Below are positions 37,311 through 46,976 of a stretch of DNA of 64,000 bases, piece after piece. The stretch comes from Halomonadaceae bacterium T82-2 (GTDB taxonomy: Bacteria > Pseudomonadota > Gammaproteobacteria > Pseudomonadales > Halomonadaceae), in assembly GCA_001577635.1 (NCBI GenBank), contig LSBP01000002.1, positions 186,001 to 250,000 on the forward strand. Reading direction: 5' to 3'. Numbering within the stretch: position 1 is the stretch's first letter; every line of letters starts with the position of its first letter. The notes under the pieces are model-generated. The model was given only the letters and a program-made list of their open reading frames with translations. It had not been told where the DNA came from and did no database searches. A program made the position numbers and the translations under genes.

Positions 37311-38657
37311 ATGACCGACCGACTCGACATCACCCCGCTGCCCTATCATGGCACCCCCATGGCCCGCTTCGCCGCACTGCGCCACCGGCCCGGCGCGGTG
37401 CTGCTGGACAGCGGCAGGCCCGAGGCCCCGAGCGGGCGCTTCGACATCCTGGCCAGCGACCCGCTGACCACGCTGAGCGTGGATGCCGCGGGTCGGGTCA
37501 CGGCGGATGACGGCAGCCCCCTGCCCGAGAGTCCCTTCGCCGCCCAGCAGGCACTGCTGCAACGGCTGCCGAGCGATGTGCCCGACAGCGAGCTGCCCTT
37601 CCTCGGCGGCCTGATCGGCTACTGGAGCTATGATCTGAACCGCCACCTCGCCCCTCTCGAGGGCCGCGCCCGCCCTGTTACCGACCTACCGTTGAGCCGC
37701 GTGGGCCTCTACGACTGGGCGATCATCGAGGACCATCAGCAGCACCGCGCCTGGCTGGTGGCCGGCGCCACGCGCCGCGCCCAGGTTCTCGACTGGCTCA
37801 CCCGGGCGTCCCCGGACGCGGCGCCGTTCGCTCTCGACGCGCCCTTCGCCGCCGAACTCGACCGCGACGCCTACGGCGAGCGCTTCCGCCGCGTGCAGGC
37901 CTACATTCGCGCCGGGGACTGCTACCAGATCAACCTGGCCCAGCGCTTCAGCGCGCCCTTCCGCGGCAGCCTGTGGGACGCCTACCAGCGCCTGCGCCGG
38001 GCCACGCCCACGCCCTTCGGCGGCTTTCTGGCCTGGGACGACAAGGCCTTGCTGTCGGTCTCGCCGGAACGCTTCATCGCCGTGCGCGACGGCCGGGTCG
38101 AGACGCGGCCCATCAAGGGCACGCGGCCGCGGGGCGCCACGCCCGAGGCGGATCGCCGGGAGGCCGAGGCGCTCACCGGCAGTCTCAAGGATCGCGCCGA
38201 GAACGTCATGATCGTCGACCTGCTGCGCAACGACCTGGGCCGGGTCTGCCGGCCGGGCAGCGTGCGGGTCCCGCAGCTGTGCGGGCTGGAGAGCTACGCC
38301 AACGTGCACCATCTGGTCAGCGTGGTCCGGGGCGAACTGGCCGCCGGCCGGTCGGCGCTCGACCTGCTGGCCGCCGCCTTCCCCGGCGGTTCGATCACCG
38401 GCGCCCCCAAGATTCGCGCCATGCAGATCATCGACGAACTCGAGCCCGGCCAGCGCAGCGTCTATTGCGGCAGTCTCGGCTACGTGGACGTGCGCGGTCA
38501 CATGGATACCTCGATCGCCATCCGCACGGTGGTGGCCGACGGCGATCGGCTGCACATCTGGGGCGGCGGCGGGCTGGTCGCGGACTCCGACGAGGAAGCC
38601 GAGTATCAGGAAACCCTGGCCAAGATCACCCGCCTGATGGAGGCCCTCGACGCATGA
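37311..38657 (+). CDS. pabB: Aminodeoxychorismate synthase component I
   Basis: Converts chorismate and ammonia to 4-amino-4-deoxychorismate for folate; 448 aa. The chorismate-binding domain has CYQINLAQRF, LLSVSPERFI, and ETRPIKGTRPRG, whose lysine (PIKGT) distinguishes PabB from anthranilate synthase (PIAGT). Then follow DRAENVMIVDLLRNDLGRVC, FPGGSITGAPKIRAM and GGGLVADSDEEAEYQETLAKI. The glutamine amidotransferase partner pabA and the lyase pabC are not adjacent. It is followed after 22 bp by an ABC permease gene, an unusual neighbour. Confidence 0.96.
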   Translation: MTDRLDITPLPYHGTPMARFAALRHRPGAVLLDSGRPEAPSGRFDILASDPLTTLSVDAAGRVTADDGSPLPESPFAAQQALLQRLPSDVPDSELPFLGGLIGYWSYDLNRHLAPLEGRARPVTDLPLSRVGLYDWAIIEDHQQHRAWLVAGATRRAQVLDWLTRASPDAAPFALDAPFAAELDRDAYGERFRRVQAYIRAGDCYQINLAQRFSAPFRGSLWDAYQRLRRATPTPFGGFLAWDDKALLSVSPERFIAVRDGRVETRPIKGTRPRGATPEADRREAEALTGSLKDRAENVMIVDLLRNDLGRVCRPGSVRVPQLCGLESYANVHHLVSVVRGELAAGRSALDLLAAAFPGGSITGAPKIRAMQIIDELEPGQRSVYCGSLGYVDVRGHMDTSIAIRTVVADGDRLHIWGGGGLVADSDEEAEYQETLAKITRLMEALDA

Positions 38658-38679
38658 TCGGCCCGCGGAGCGCCCCGTC

Positions 38680-39756
38680 ATGAGAGCCACTTCGCCGAGC
38701 GCCAGTGCCGATACGCACGACAGCGTCGCGCGCTACCACGCGCGGCGGCGTCGCCAGCGGCGCCTGCTGGCCGGCATGGCCGGGCTGACGCTGCTCGCCC
38801 TGCTGGTGGAAGTGGCCACCGGGCCCGGCGGCTACCCGCTCGACGACGTGCTGAGCGCGCTGCTGACCCCGGACCGGGCCGTGCCCACGCTGCGCGCCAT
38901 CGTCTGGGAGGTGCGCCTGCCGGTGGCGCTGATGGCGGTGCTGACCGGGGCCAGCCTGGCCATGGCCGGCGCCGAGATGCAGACGCTGCTCAACAATCCG
39001 CTGGCCGATCCCTTCACGCTGGGTATCGCCTCCGCCGCCAGCGTCGGCGCCGCGCTGAGCCTGGTGCTGGGCGTGCAACTGGTGCCGCTGGTGGGCCCCT
39101 GGCTGATCGCCGGCAACGCCTTCCTGATGGCCATGGCCGCGGCCCTGACCCTGTGGGCCGTCAACCGCTGGCGCGGCGTCGGCGTCCAGGGGCTGGTGCT
39201 GCTGGGCATCGCCATCATGTTCTTCTTCAACGCCCTGCTGGGGCTGCTGCAGTTCGTCGCTTCCGCCGAGGCCTTGCAGCAGCTGACCTTCTGGTCGCTG
39301 GGCAGCCTGAGCCGTGCCGACTGGCCCGCGGTGGCGCTGGTCGCCGTGGTGCTTGCGGTCTGCGGCATCGGCTTCGCGCGCGGACGCTGGCAGCTCACCG
39401 CCCTCGGCCTGGGCGAGGCCCATGCCCACTCGCTGGGCATCGATACCCAGACGCTGCGCCTGCGCGCCCTGCTGGGCGCCTCGCTGCTGGCCGCGGCCAC
39501 GGTGGCCTGCGTCGGCACCATCGGCTTCGTCGGCCTGGTCGGCCCGCATATCGCCCGGCTGCTGGTGGGCGAGGACCAGCGGGTGTTCCTGCCCATGGCG
39601 ACCCTGTGCGGGGCCTTGCTGATGAGTGTCACCGCGACGCTGGCCAAGTCCGTGGTCCCCGGCCTGGTGGTGCCGATCGGCCTCATCACGGCGCTGATCG
39701 GCCTGCCGTTCTTCGTCTCGCTGATCCTGCGCAGCCGCACGGAGCCCTGGGGATGA
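38680..39756 (+). CDS. FecCD-family ABC transporter permease
   Basis: A 358-aa inner-membrane permease of the BtuC/FecCD/FhuB family used for iron-siderophore, haem or cobalamin uptake, with about nine to ten membrane segments. Family marks are LRLPVALMAVLTGASLAMAGAEMQTLLNNPLADPFTLGIASAASVGAALS (first residues approximate), LGLGEAHAHSLGID, the coupling-helix region, and VGTIGFVGLVGPHIARLLVGEDQRVFLPMATLCGA. The stop overlaps the ATPase ATG. No periplasmic binding protein or TonB receptor lies nearby, so substrate is open. Confidence 0.92.
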   Translation: MRATSPSASADTHDSVARYHARRRRQRRLLAGMAGLTLLALLVEVATGPGGYPLDDVLSALLTPDRAVPTLRAIVWEVRLPVALMAVLTGASLAMAGAEMQTLLNNPLADPFTLGIASAASVGAALSLVLGVQLVPLVGPWLIAGNAFLMAMAAALTLWAVNRWRGVGVQGLVLLGIAIMFFFNALLGLLQFVASAEALQQLTFWSLGSLSRADWPAVALVAVVLAVCGIGFARGRWQLTALGLGEAHAHSLGIDTQTLRLRALLGASLLAAATVACVGTIGFVGLVGPHIARLLVGEDQRVFLPMATLCGALLMSVTATLAKSVVPGLVVPIGLITALIGLPFFVSLILRSRTEPWG

Positions 39757-40553
39757 GCCTGCAGGTCGACGCCCTGTACTGCCGTCGCGACGGCCGCCCG
39801 GTGCTCGACGGCGTCGGCCCGCTCGAGGCCCGTGGCGGCGAGATCACCGCCCTGATCGGCCCCAACGGGGCCGGCAAGTCCACGCTCCTGCGCAGCATCG
39901 CGGGCCACCAGCCGGCCGGCGGCGAGATCCGGCTCGACGGCGCCTCGTTGCGCCACCAGCCGCTGGCTCGTCTTGCCCGCCACCTCTATTACCTGCCACC
40001 CAACACCGCGACCGCCAGCCGCCTGCCGGTGTTCGAGACCCTGCTGCTGGCCCTGCGCACCCGGGGCTGTCCTGCCGACGCCCCCGCGACCCTCGAGCGC
40101 ATCCGGACCATGCTGCACCAGCTCGAACTCGACACACTGGCCGAGCGCCCGCTGGCCCAGCTGTCCACCGGGCAGCGCCAGCGCGTGGCCGTCGCCCAGG
40201 CGCTGATCCGCGAGCCCCGACTGCTGCTGCTCGACGAGCCCACCAGTGCGCTGGACCTGCATCACCAGCTGCGCGTGCTCGATGACCTGCAACAGCGCGC
40301 CAGGCAACAGGGCCAGATCATCGTCATCGCGCTGCACGACCTGACCCTCGCCGCCCGCTTCGCCGATCGGCTCTGGGTGCTCGACCGGGGATGTCTGGTG
40401 GCTCAGGGCGAGCCCGGCGAGGTACTCACCGCCGACCTGCTGCGGCGCGTCTATGCCATCGAGGCCGAGGTGGATACCGGCGGCCCGGCCGGCGCCCGCA
40501 TCACGCCGCTGGCGGCCACCCGGCGACCCGACGGCGGTGGCGGCACGCCCTGA
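39753..40553 (+). CDS. FecE/BtuD-type ABC transporter ATPase
   Basis: The 266-aa ATP-binding subunit for the preceding permease. Walker A is LIGPNGAGKSTLLRSIAG (about residues 34-51), the signature is LSTGQRQRVAVAQAL (with Thr where LSGGQ is usual), Walker B is [16 protein letters not shown], and the switch His is in IVIALHDLTLAARF. The last 20 residues are a Gly/Pro-rich tail. Coupled to the permease by an ATGA overlap. It probably forms a 2+2 importer with a binding protein coded elsewhere. Confidence 0.92.
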   Translation: MSLQVDALYCRRDGRPVLDGVGPLEARGGEITALIGPNGAGKSTLLRSIAGHQPAGGEIRLDGASLRHQPLARLARHLYYLPPNTATASRLPVFETLLLALRTRGCPADAPATLERIRTMLHQLELDTLAERPLAQLSTGQRQRVAVAQALIREPRLLLLDEPTSALDLHHQLRVLDDLQQRARQQGQIIVIALHDLTLAARFADRLWVLDRGCLVAQGEPGEVLTADLLRRVYAIEAEVDTGGPAGARITPLAATRRPDGGGGTP

Positions 40554-40729
40554 CGCCAAGACCGGCGCCGTGGTGCGCGGCGGCCTCTTAGCGCCAAATC
40601 ATCTAAATGGGTGATTCATACTGAAATTTACGCTATATAAGCATCGAACCAAACATTATTGGGGCGGCCTGTAGCGGCTTTGCTACCGTAGACGCATTTC
40701 ACGGATTCACGCCCTTCGAGGAGCGCCGC

Positions 40730-41350
40730 ATGACCCTGGATATCGACGCCGTCAACCGAGAACTCGGCCATGACCCCGAGGCCCTGACCCGCTGGGCGCT
40801 GGAGCTCGACAAGCGCGCCATCTGCACCACCAACTTCCGACCCTTCGAGGCGGTGATCCTGCATCTGGCGACGCGCTTTCAGCCCGACATCCCGGTGGTA
40901 TGGATGGACTCCGGCTACAACACCGAGGCCACCTACCGGTTCGCCGACGAACTCGCCCAACGCCTGTCGCTGAACCTGACGATCTATCACCCGCGCCGCT
41001 CGCGGGCGCATCGCGAGGCGGTGGACGGCCCCCTGCCGGGAATCGACGACCCGCGCCATGCCGCCTTCACCGAGGAGGTCAAGCTCGAGCCCTTCAACCG
41101 CGCCCTGCGCGAGATGGCCCCCGAGGTGTGGCTGACCGCCCTGCGTGCCGAGGACACCGCCCAGCGCGCCCGGATGCAGCCCGTCTCGCTCAACGCCGAC
41201 GGCCTGATCAAGGTCGCGCCGGTACTGCACTGGACCGCGAAGGACATGTACCAGTACCTGCAGCGCTTCGACCTGCCCAACAACTTCGACTACTTCGACC
41301 CCACCAAGGTCGAGGAGAAGCGCGAGTGCGGCCTGCATCTGCAGCACTGA
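40730..41350 (+). CDS. cysH: Phosphoadenylylsulfate reductase CysH
   Basis: Reduces PAPS (or APS) to sulfite in assimilatory sulfate reduction; 206 aa. It begins with the pattern ALELDKRAICTTNFRPFEAVILHLATRFQPDIPVVWMDSGYNTEATYRFADEL and has LTALRAEDTAQRARM. The catalytic cysteine is in the C-terminal KRECGLHLQH. The two CC/CxxC pairs of iron-sulfur APS reductases are absent, so the thioredoxin-dependent PAPS type is favoured. It is shorter than E. coli CysH (about 244 aa). The 176 bp upstream are AT-rich and probably hold a CysB-activated promoter (TATATA near 40634). cysB lies next to it on the opposite strand. Confidence 0.95.
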   Translation: MTLDIDAVNRELGHDPEALTRWALELDKRAICTTNFRPFEAVILHLATRFQPDIPVVWMDSGYNTEATYRFADELAQRLSLNLTIYHPRRSRAHREAVDGPLPGIDDPRHAAFTEEVKLEPFNRALREMAPEVWLTALRAEDTAQRARMQPVSLNADGLIKVAPVLHWTAKDMYQYLQRFDLPNNFDYFDPTKVEEKRECGLHLQH

Positions 41351-41373
41351 CCGATCGCCTGCCCTGAACGACG

Positions 41374-41396
41374 GAACCCCGCCATGCGCGGGGTTC
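41374..41396. terminator. Terminator between cysH and cysB
   Basis: GAACCCCGC pairs with GCGGGGTTC over a five-base loop in the 77-bp gap between the convergent genes. T-tracts are weak on both sides. Confidence 0.72.
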
Positions 41397-41427
41397 TCTG
41401 CATTCGAGACTCGTCACTCGCCGGGCG

Positions 41428-42426
<999 letters not shown>

Positions 42427-42586
42427 CTATTGCCTTGACATCGACAAGGGAATAATGGGCAGCCTATCAATTACCTAATAGAATATAGGGAGCATCATAG
42501 ACGCCCGCGCCGACAGCGGCAAGCGATCGCGACCGCGGCGTGCCTGCCGATAGACCGCTCCTATCAAAGGGCTGAACCCAGCGTAT

Positions 42587-42615
42587 TTGCCAGCGGGAGG
42601 CTCCAAGGCTACCAT
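42587..42615 (+). promoter_or_regulatory. Promoter of trxA
   Basis: TTGCCA, a 17-bp spacer and TACCAT, ending 44 bp before the trxA ATG, within the 260-bp cysB-trxA gap. The remaining gap is AT-richer near 42440-42500, where the cysB promoter is expected. Confidence 0.55.
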
Positions 42616-42659
42616 CGACCGACTACGCTAGAGTCAGCGCAAGCAATCTGGAGATTCAC

Positions 42660-42983
42660 ATGGCTAATAACGTCGATGTCACCACCGCCAACTTCGAGCA
42701 GGAGGTGCTGAAGGCCGACAAGCCCGTCCTGCTGAAGTTCTGGGCGCCCTGGTGCGGCCCCTGCAAGATGATGGCGCCGGTGGTCGAGGAAGTCGCCGAC
42801 GAGAAGGCCGATACCCTCAAGGTCGTCAGCGTCAATGTCGACGATGCTCCGGACATTGCCGCCGAGCATGGCGTGCGCGGCGTACCGACCGTGATGCTGT
42901 TCAAGTCCGGCGCCAAGGTCGCCTCGTTGGTCGGCGCCCAATCGAAGTCGCAGCTGGTTCAGTTCATCGATCAGAACGCCTGA
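42660..42983 (+). CDS. trxA: Thioredoxin 1
   Basis: A 107-aa dithiol-disulfide oxidoreductase with the canonical active site KFWAPWCGPCKMMAPVVEE (Cys at about 32 and 35) and the cis-proline loop GVRGVPTVMLF. It is the usual electron donor to CysH. GGAG precedes the ATG. A strong terminator follows. Confidence 0.97.
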   Translation: MANNVDVTTANFEQEVLKADKPVLLKFWAPWCGPCKMMAPVVEEVADEKADTLKVVSVNVDDAPDIAAEHGVRGVPTVMLFKSGAKVASLVGAQSKSQLVQFIDQNA

Positions 42984-43007
42984 TCACAACGAGCGCTCGC
43001 GTCTCGT

Positions 43008-43041
43008 AACGCCGCCCCATCCAGCCATGGGGCGGCGTTTT
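43008..43041. terminator. Terminator between trxA and the AI-2E permease
   Basis: AACGCCGCCCCAT pairs perfectly with ATGGGGCGGCGTT (13 bp) over CCAGCC and is followed by TT in the trxA direction. The AA at its left end would give U residues for the convergent transcript. Confidence 0.9.
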
Positions 43042-43058
43042 CGTATCCCCGTATCGCG

Positions 43059-44108
43059 TCAATACTCCCGGCGTCCGCCCAGCATTCTCGCCAGCCAGCG
43101 TGTCTCGGGATGACTGTTGAGGGCGATCTTCAGCGTCATGGTCAGCGGCACCGCGAGCAGCATTCCCACCGGCCCCAGGATCCACCCCCATACTACCAGC
43201 GACAGAAAGGCCACCAAGGTCGAAAGCCCCAGGGTATGGCCCATCACCCGTGGCTCGATGAGATTGCCGATCACGAAGTTGATGACCAGATAGGCCAGCG
43301 CCAGCACACTCGCCTTCGCCAGACCGCCGTCGGGCATCACCAGGGTCAGCATCACGGCCGGCACCGCCGCCAGGGCCGAACCGATGTTGGGAATGTAGTT
43401 GAGACTGAACGCCAGCGTTCCCCACAGCAGCGGGAACTGCACCCCCAGCAGCAGGCAGGCGAGATAGATCAGTGCCCCGGTGACCAGGCTGATGACCGTC
43501 TTGATCGCCAGGTAGCACTTGAGATTGTGACTGAATTCATTGAAACGGCGCAGACTCGGCACCGGATTGTCGAGCGACTCGGCAACCTTCTCGCGAAAGT
43601 CCAGGGTCTCGAAGAGCATGAAGATCACCAGCAGGATGATCAGCACGCTCTGCGACAGCAGGTTGCCGATACCGCCGAGGAACGTCGGCACCATCTGCGT
43701 CGCAGTCGTGGGGTCCAGCCACTCCGACATGCGCCGCGGCTGGATGTAGACGCCCATGTTGCTCAACCAGTTGAGCACCGTGAGATAGTGCTTGCGCAGT
43801 TGGTCCTCGAGCTGGGGCAACGCTTCCATGAAGGTCGTGAAGCTGCTGGCCAGCAGAGTGCCCAACAGGGTGAAGAAGAGGCAGAGGATCAGCAACGTCA
43901 GCAACACCGAGAGACGCCGGCTCACGCCCAGGCGATACAGCCAGTGAACCGGGGCCGTGCAGATCACCGCGATGAACAGCGACAGCAGCAGCGGTACCAA
44001 CAGATCGGCGCCGAGCTTCATGCCGCCGATGATGACCACCAGCGCAGCCAGGGTCAGCATCAATTGAAACGGGATGTCCCGCTTGTCGGGATTCGTGTCG
44101 TGATCCAT
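43059..44108 (-). CDS. AI-2E family membrane permease
   Basis: A 349-aa polytopic protein of the AI-2E/UPF0118 (TqsA/PerM) family, whose members export small molecules or exchange Na+ for H+; exact substrate unknown. Family features are two early helices (IPFQLMLTLAALVVIIGGMKLGADLLVPLLLSLFIAVICTAPV), a cytosolic middle (LEDQLRKHYLTVLNWLSNMGVYIQPRRM), and the conserved end NYIPNIGSALAAVPAVML, LEPRVMG-like IEPRVMGHTLGLSTLVAFLSLVVWGWILGPVGMLLAVPLT. GGAAGG lies before the ATG at 44108; a longer frame upstream is less likely. Confidence 0.88.
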   Translation of the reverse strand: MDHDTNPDKRDIPFQLMLTLAALVVIIGGMKLGADLLVPLLLSLFIAVICTAPVHWLYRLGVSRRLSVLLTLLILCLFFTLLGTLLASSFTTFMEALPQLEDQLRKHYLTVLNWLSNMGVYIQPRRMSEWLDPTTATQMVPTFLGGIGNLLSQSVLIILLVIFMLFETLDFREKVAESLDNPVPSLRRFNEFSHNLKCYLAIKTVISLVTGALIYLACLLLGVQFPLLWGTLAFSLNYIPNIGSALAAVPAVMLTLVMPDGGLAKASVLALAYLVINFVIGNLIEPRVMGHTLGLSTLVAFLSLVVWGWILGPVGMLLAVPLTMTLKIALNSHPETRWLARMLGGRREY

Positions 44109-44205
44109 GTCGCCTTCCCGGCCGGTGTCGAGGCCCCATGATGGCCTCAACACCCGCCGACGACAATCCGGACTCCGGTGCGCCAGCCTCTCGCGCAGCG
44201 GTTGC

Positions 44206-46017
44206 TCAGAGGCGGAAGCCCAGGTCGAAGTCCTCGGCGTCCAGCGCCATCAGCGATTCGCCCCCCGCACGGATCATCTCGGCATGCGCTCGGGTACGCG
44301 GCAACAGCCGCTGATAATAGAACTCGGCGGTCGTCCGCTTGGCTCGATAGAAGGCGGCGTCCCCGGCCCCCTCCGCCAGCGCCTGTTCGGCACGCGCCAT
44401 GGCACGCGCCCACAGATAGGCCAGCGTGACATAGCCGGAATAGAGCAGATAGTCGACGCTCGCCGCCCCCACCTCTTCGCGATCGTTCATCGCCTTCATG
44501 CCCACCGCCAGGGTCAGCTCGCCCCATTCGGCATTGAGACGAGCCAGCGGCTCGATGAAGGGCTTGAGCCCCTCGTTGTCAGCATTCGCCTGACAGAACT
44601 TGTGGATCTCCTTGGTGAAGACCTTGAGCGTCTCGCCCTGGCTCATCAGCACCTTGCGTCCCAGCAGGTCGAGCGCCTGGATGCCGGTAGTGCCTTCATA
44701 GAGGCGGGTGATGCGAGCATCGCGGACGAACTGCTCCATCCCCCACTCCTGAATGAAGCCATGGCCGCCGAAGACCTGCAGCCCCTCGTTGGTCGCCTCG
44801 AAGCCCAGCTCGGTCAGGAAGGCCTTGACGATCGGGGTCAGCAGGCCGAGCAGCGTTTCGGCACGGTCGCGCTCCTCGGCATCCGCGGCGTGACCGGCGA
44901 TGTCGACCAGCTGCCCGGTATACATCACCAGCATGCGACCGCCCTCGGCCAACGCTTTCTGGGTCAGGAGCATGCGCCGCACGTCGGGATGCACGATAAT
45001 CGGATCCGCCGGCTTGTCGACCGCCCTGGTCCCGGACAACGCACGCATCTGCAGACGATCGCGGGCGTAGGCCAGCGAATTCTGGTAGCTCGCCTCCATC
45101 AGCCCCAGCCCCTGAATGCCCACCCCGATGCGCGCCTCGTTCATCATGGTGAACATGCAGGCCAGGCCCTTGTGCGGCGGCCCCACCAGATAGCCCGTGG
45201 CCCCGTCGAAGTTCATGACGCAGGTGGCGTTGCCGTGGATGCCCATCTTGTGTTCGAGCGAGCCGCAGGTCACGCCATTGCGCTCACCCGGATTGCCATC
45301 GGCGTCGGGCAGGAATTTCGGCACCACGAACAGCGAAATACCGCGGGAACCTTCCGGCGCATCGGGCAGCTTGGCCAGCACCAGGTGCACGATGTTCTCG
45401 GCCAGGTCGTGCTCGCCGGCGGAGATGAAGATCTTGGTGCCGGTAATTCGGTAGGCGTCGTCACCCTCGGGAACGGCGCGGGTCTTGATCAGCCCCAGGT
45501 CGGTCCCGCAGTGCGGCTCGGTCAGGCACATGGTGCCCGTCCAGACACCTTCGACCAGCTTGCTCAGGTAGGTGGCCTTCTGGGGCTCGCTGCCGTGATG
45601 GCGCAGGGCGTCGGCTGCACCGTGAGAGAGCCCCGGATACATGCCCCAGGCCAGGTTGCTCGCGCAGATCATCTCCGACAGCGCCAGCCCCAGCGAGGCC
45701 GGCAGCCCCTGGCCGCCATGCTCGACGGGGCCGGACAAGCCCGGCCAGCCGCCCTCGACGTACTGGGCGTAGGCTTCCTTGAAGCCCTGTGGTGTCTTCA
45801 CGTCACCACCTTCCAGCAGGCAGCCTTCCTGATCACCGCGCTGATTGAGCGGCAGCAATACCTCGCGGGCGAAACGCCCGCCTTCTTCGAGAATCGCCTC
45901 GACGATATCGGGCGTGGCCTCCTCGCCATTGGGCAGACGCGCATAGTGGCCGGGATAGTCGAGCATCTCGTTCATCACGAAACGCAGATCACGCAGCGGG
46001 GCCTGATAGTCGGGCAT
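44206..46017 (-). CDS. Acyl-CoA dehydrogenase, long form (DmdC/FadE-like)
   Basis: A 603-aa FAD enzyme oxidising an acyl-CoA to the 2-enoyl-CoA. Domain order is an N-terminal lid (MPDYQAPLRDLRFVMNEML), the ACAD core (GMYPGLSHGAADALRHHGSEPQKATYLSKLVEGVWTGTMCLTEPHCGTDLGLIKTRA) and the FAD and catalytic-base region RLYEGTTGIQALDLLGRKVL. An acyl-CoA dehydrogenase C-terminal extension follows. Length and the N-terminal pattern fit the subfamily that includes 3-methylmercaptopropionyl-CoA dehydrogenase DmdC, but the substrate cannot be settled from sequence. Its promoter is flanked by two putative TetR operators. Neighbouring SDR, TetR and thiolase genes suggest a beta-oxidation unit. Confidence 0.92.
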   Translation of the reverse strand: MPDYQAPLRDLRFVMNEMLDYPGHYARLPNGEEATPDIVEAILEEGGRFAREVLLPLNQRGDQEGCLLEGGDVKTPQGFKEAYAQYVEGGWPGLSGPVEHGGQGLPASLGLALSEMICASNLAWGMYPGLSHGAADALRHHGSEPQKATYLSKLVEGVWTGTMCLTEPHCGTDLGLIKTRAVPEGDDAYRITGTKIFISAGEHDLAENIVHLVLAKLPDAPEGSRGISLFVVPKFLPDADGNPGERNGVTCGSLEHKMGIHGNATCVMNFDGATGYLVGPPHKGLACMFTMMNEARIGVGIQGLGLMEASYQNSLAYARDRLQMRALSGTRAVDKPADPIIVHPDVRRMLLTQKALAEGGRMLVMYTGQLVDIAGHAADAEERDRAETLLGLLTPIVKAFLTELGFEATNEGLQVFGGHGFIQEWGMEQFVRDARITRLYEGTTGIQALDLLGRKVLMSQGETLKVFTKEIHKFCQANADNEGLKPFIEPLARLNAEWGELTLAVGMKAMNDREEVGAASVDYLLYSGYVTLAYLWARAMARAEQALAEGAGDAAFYRAKRTTAEFYYQRLLPRTRAHAEMIRAGGESLMALDAEDFDLGFRL

Positions 46018-46068
46018 CCTGGGCTCTCCTCGAATGGCAGCGGGAACGGCCGTGCAGCGGCCGCACTA

Positions 46069-46120
46069 AAACAGTCGTTTGAAACTAGAGCCACACCCGC
46101 ACGAAGTCAAGCGTTCGTTT
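46069..46120 (-). promoter_or_regulatory. Acyl-CoA dehydrogenase promoter with two TetR-type operators
   Basis: Leftward TTGACT (46105-46110), 17-bp spacer, TAGTTT (46082-46087). Two dyads overlap its edges: AAACGAACGCTT (minus strand, 46120-46109) over the -35 and AAACGACTGTTT (46080-46069) right after the -10. Both fit RAACG-NN-YGYTT, also found at 47569-47580 next to the tetR gene. Confidence 0.68.
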
Positions 46121-46161
46121 TAATTTGCAGATAGGCGTCTTGGGAACCGGATCGGGTCGAT

Positions 46162-46923
46162 TCAGGTCATGCGGATACCGCCGTCGAGCCGGATCGTCTC
46201 GCCGTTGAGCATGACGTTGGTGATGCCCTGCTCCACCAGCGCCGCATACTCCGTGGCACGCCCCAGCCGCTTGGGAAACGGCACCGCCGCCGACAGCGAC
46301 GCCACCGCGTCATCGGGGATGCCCTGCATCATCGGCGTCTCGAACACGCCCGGGGCGATGCTCAGCACACGCACGCCGTGGCGCGACAGCTCGCGGGCCA
46401 GCGGCAGGGTCATCCCCGCCACCCCGGCCTTGGAGGCACTGTAGGCCGCCTGCCCCACCTGGCCGTCGAAGGCGGCGATCGACGCCGTGGTGATCACCAC
46501 GCCGCGCTCGCCGTCCTCGCCCTCGGGCGCGTTGCGCGCCATGGCCGCCGCCGCCAGTCGCACCACGTTGAAGGTGCCGGTCAGGTTGATCGCCACCGTG
46601 CGTGCGAAGTCATCCAGCGAGGCCGGGGCGCCGTCGCGATCGAGCAGCTTGGCGACGCTGACCACCCCGGCACAGTGCACGAGCCCGTGCAGGCCGCCCC
46701 GGGCCACGGCTCGATCCACCGCCGCCTGCATGGCATCGGCATCGAGTATGTCACCGCACACCGCCTCGGCCGGTTCGCCGAGCGAGGCGGCCAGCGCGTT
46801 CACCGCCTCGCTGCGGTCACTCAGCACCACCCGAGCGCCTCCCGCCACCAGCCGCTCGGCGGTCGCCGCCCCCAGCCCGGATGCCGCCCCGGTCACCAGG
46901 AACTGTCGGTCACGTATCTGCAT
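46162..46923 (-). CDS. Short-chain dehydrogenase, 3-hydroxyacyl-CoA dehydrogenase type
   Basis: A 253-aa NAD-dependent SDR. The cofactor motif is FLVTGAASGLGAATAERL, the active site is Y-x3-K in AAYSASKAGVAGMT, and the helix-4 Asn is in VAINLTGTFNVVRLAA. The overall pattern (GLVHCAGVVS, VIITTASIAAFDGQVGQ-like VVITTASIAAFDGQVGQAAYSASK, ETPMMQGIP) resembles type-2 3-hydroxyacyl-CoA dehydrogenases (HSD17B10-like), so a beta-oxidation step is likely. AGGAGA precedes the ATG at 46923. It lies between the tetR gene (same strand, 53-bp gap) and the acyl-CoA dehydrogenase. Confidence 0.9.
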   Translation of the reverse strand: MQIRDRQFLVTGAASGLGAATAERLVAGGARVVLSDRSEAVNALAASLGEPAEAVCGDILDADAMQAAVDRAVARGGLHGLVHCAGVVSVAKLLDRDGAPASLDDFARTVAINLTGTFNVVRLAAAAMARNAPEGEDGERGVVITTASIAAFDGQVGQAAYSASKAGVAGMTLPLARELSRHGVRVLSIAPGVFETPMMQGIPDDAVASLSAAVPFPKRLGRATEYAALVEQGITNVMLNGETIRLDGGIRMT

Positions 46924-46976
46924 CTCGTCTTCTCCTGTGGCCCTGATGCTGAAGCTAGTCCGGGACGGCCCGTCCG

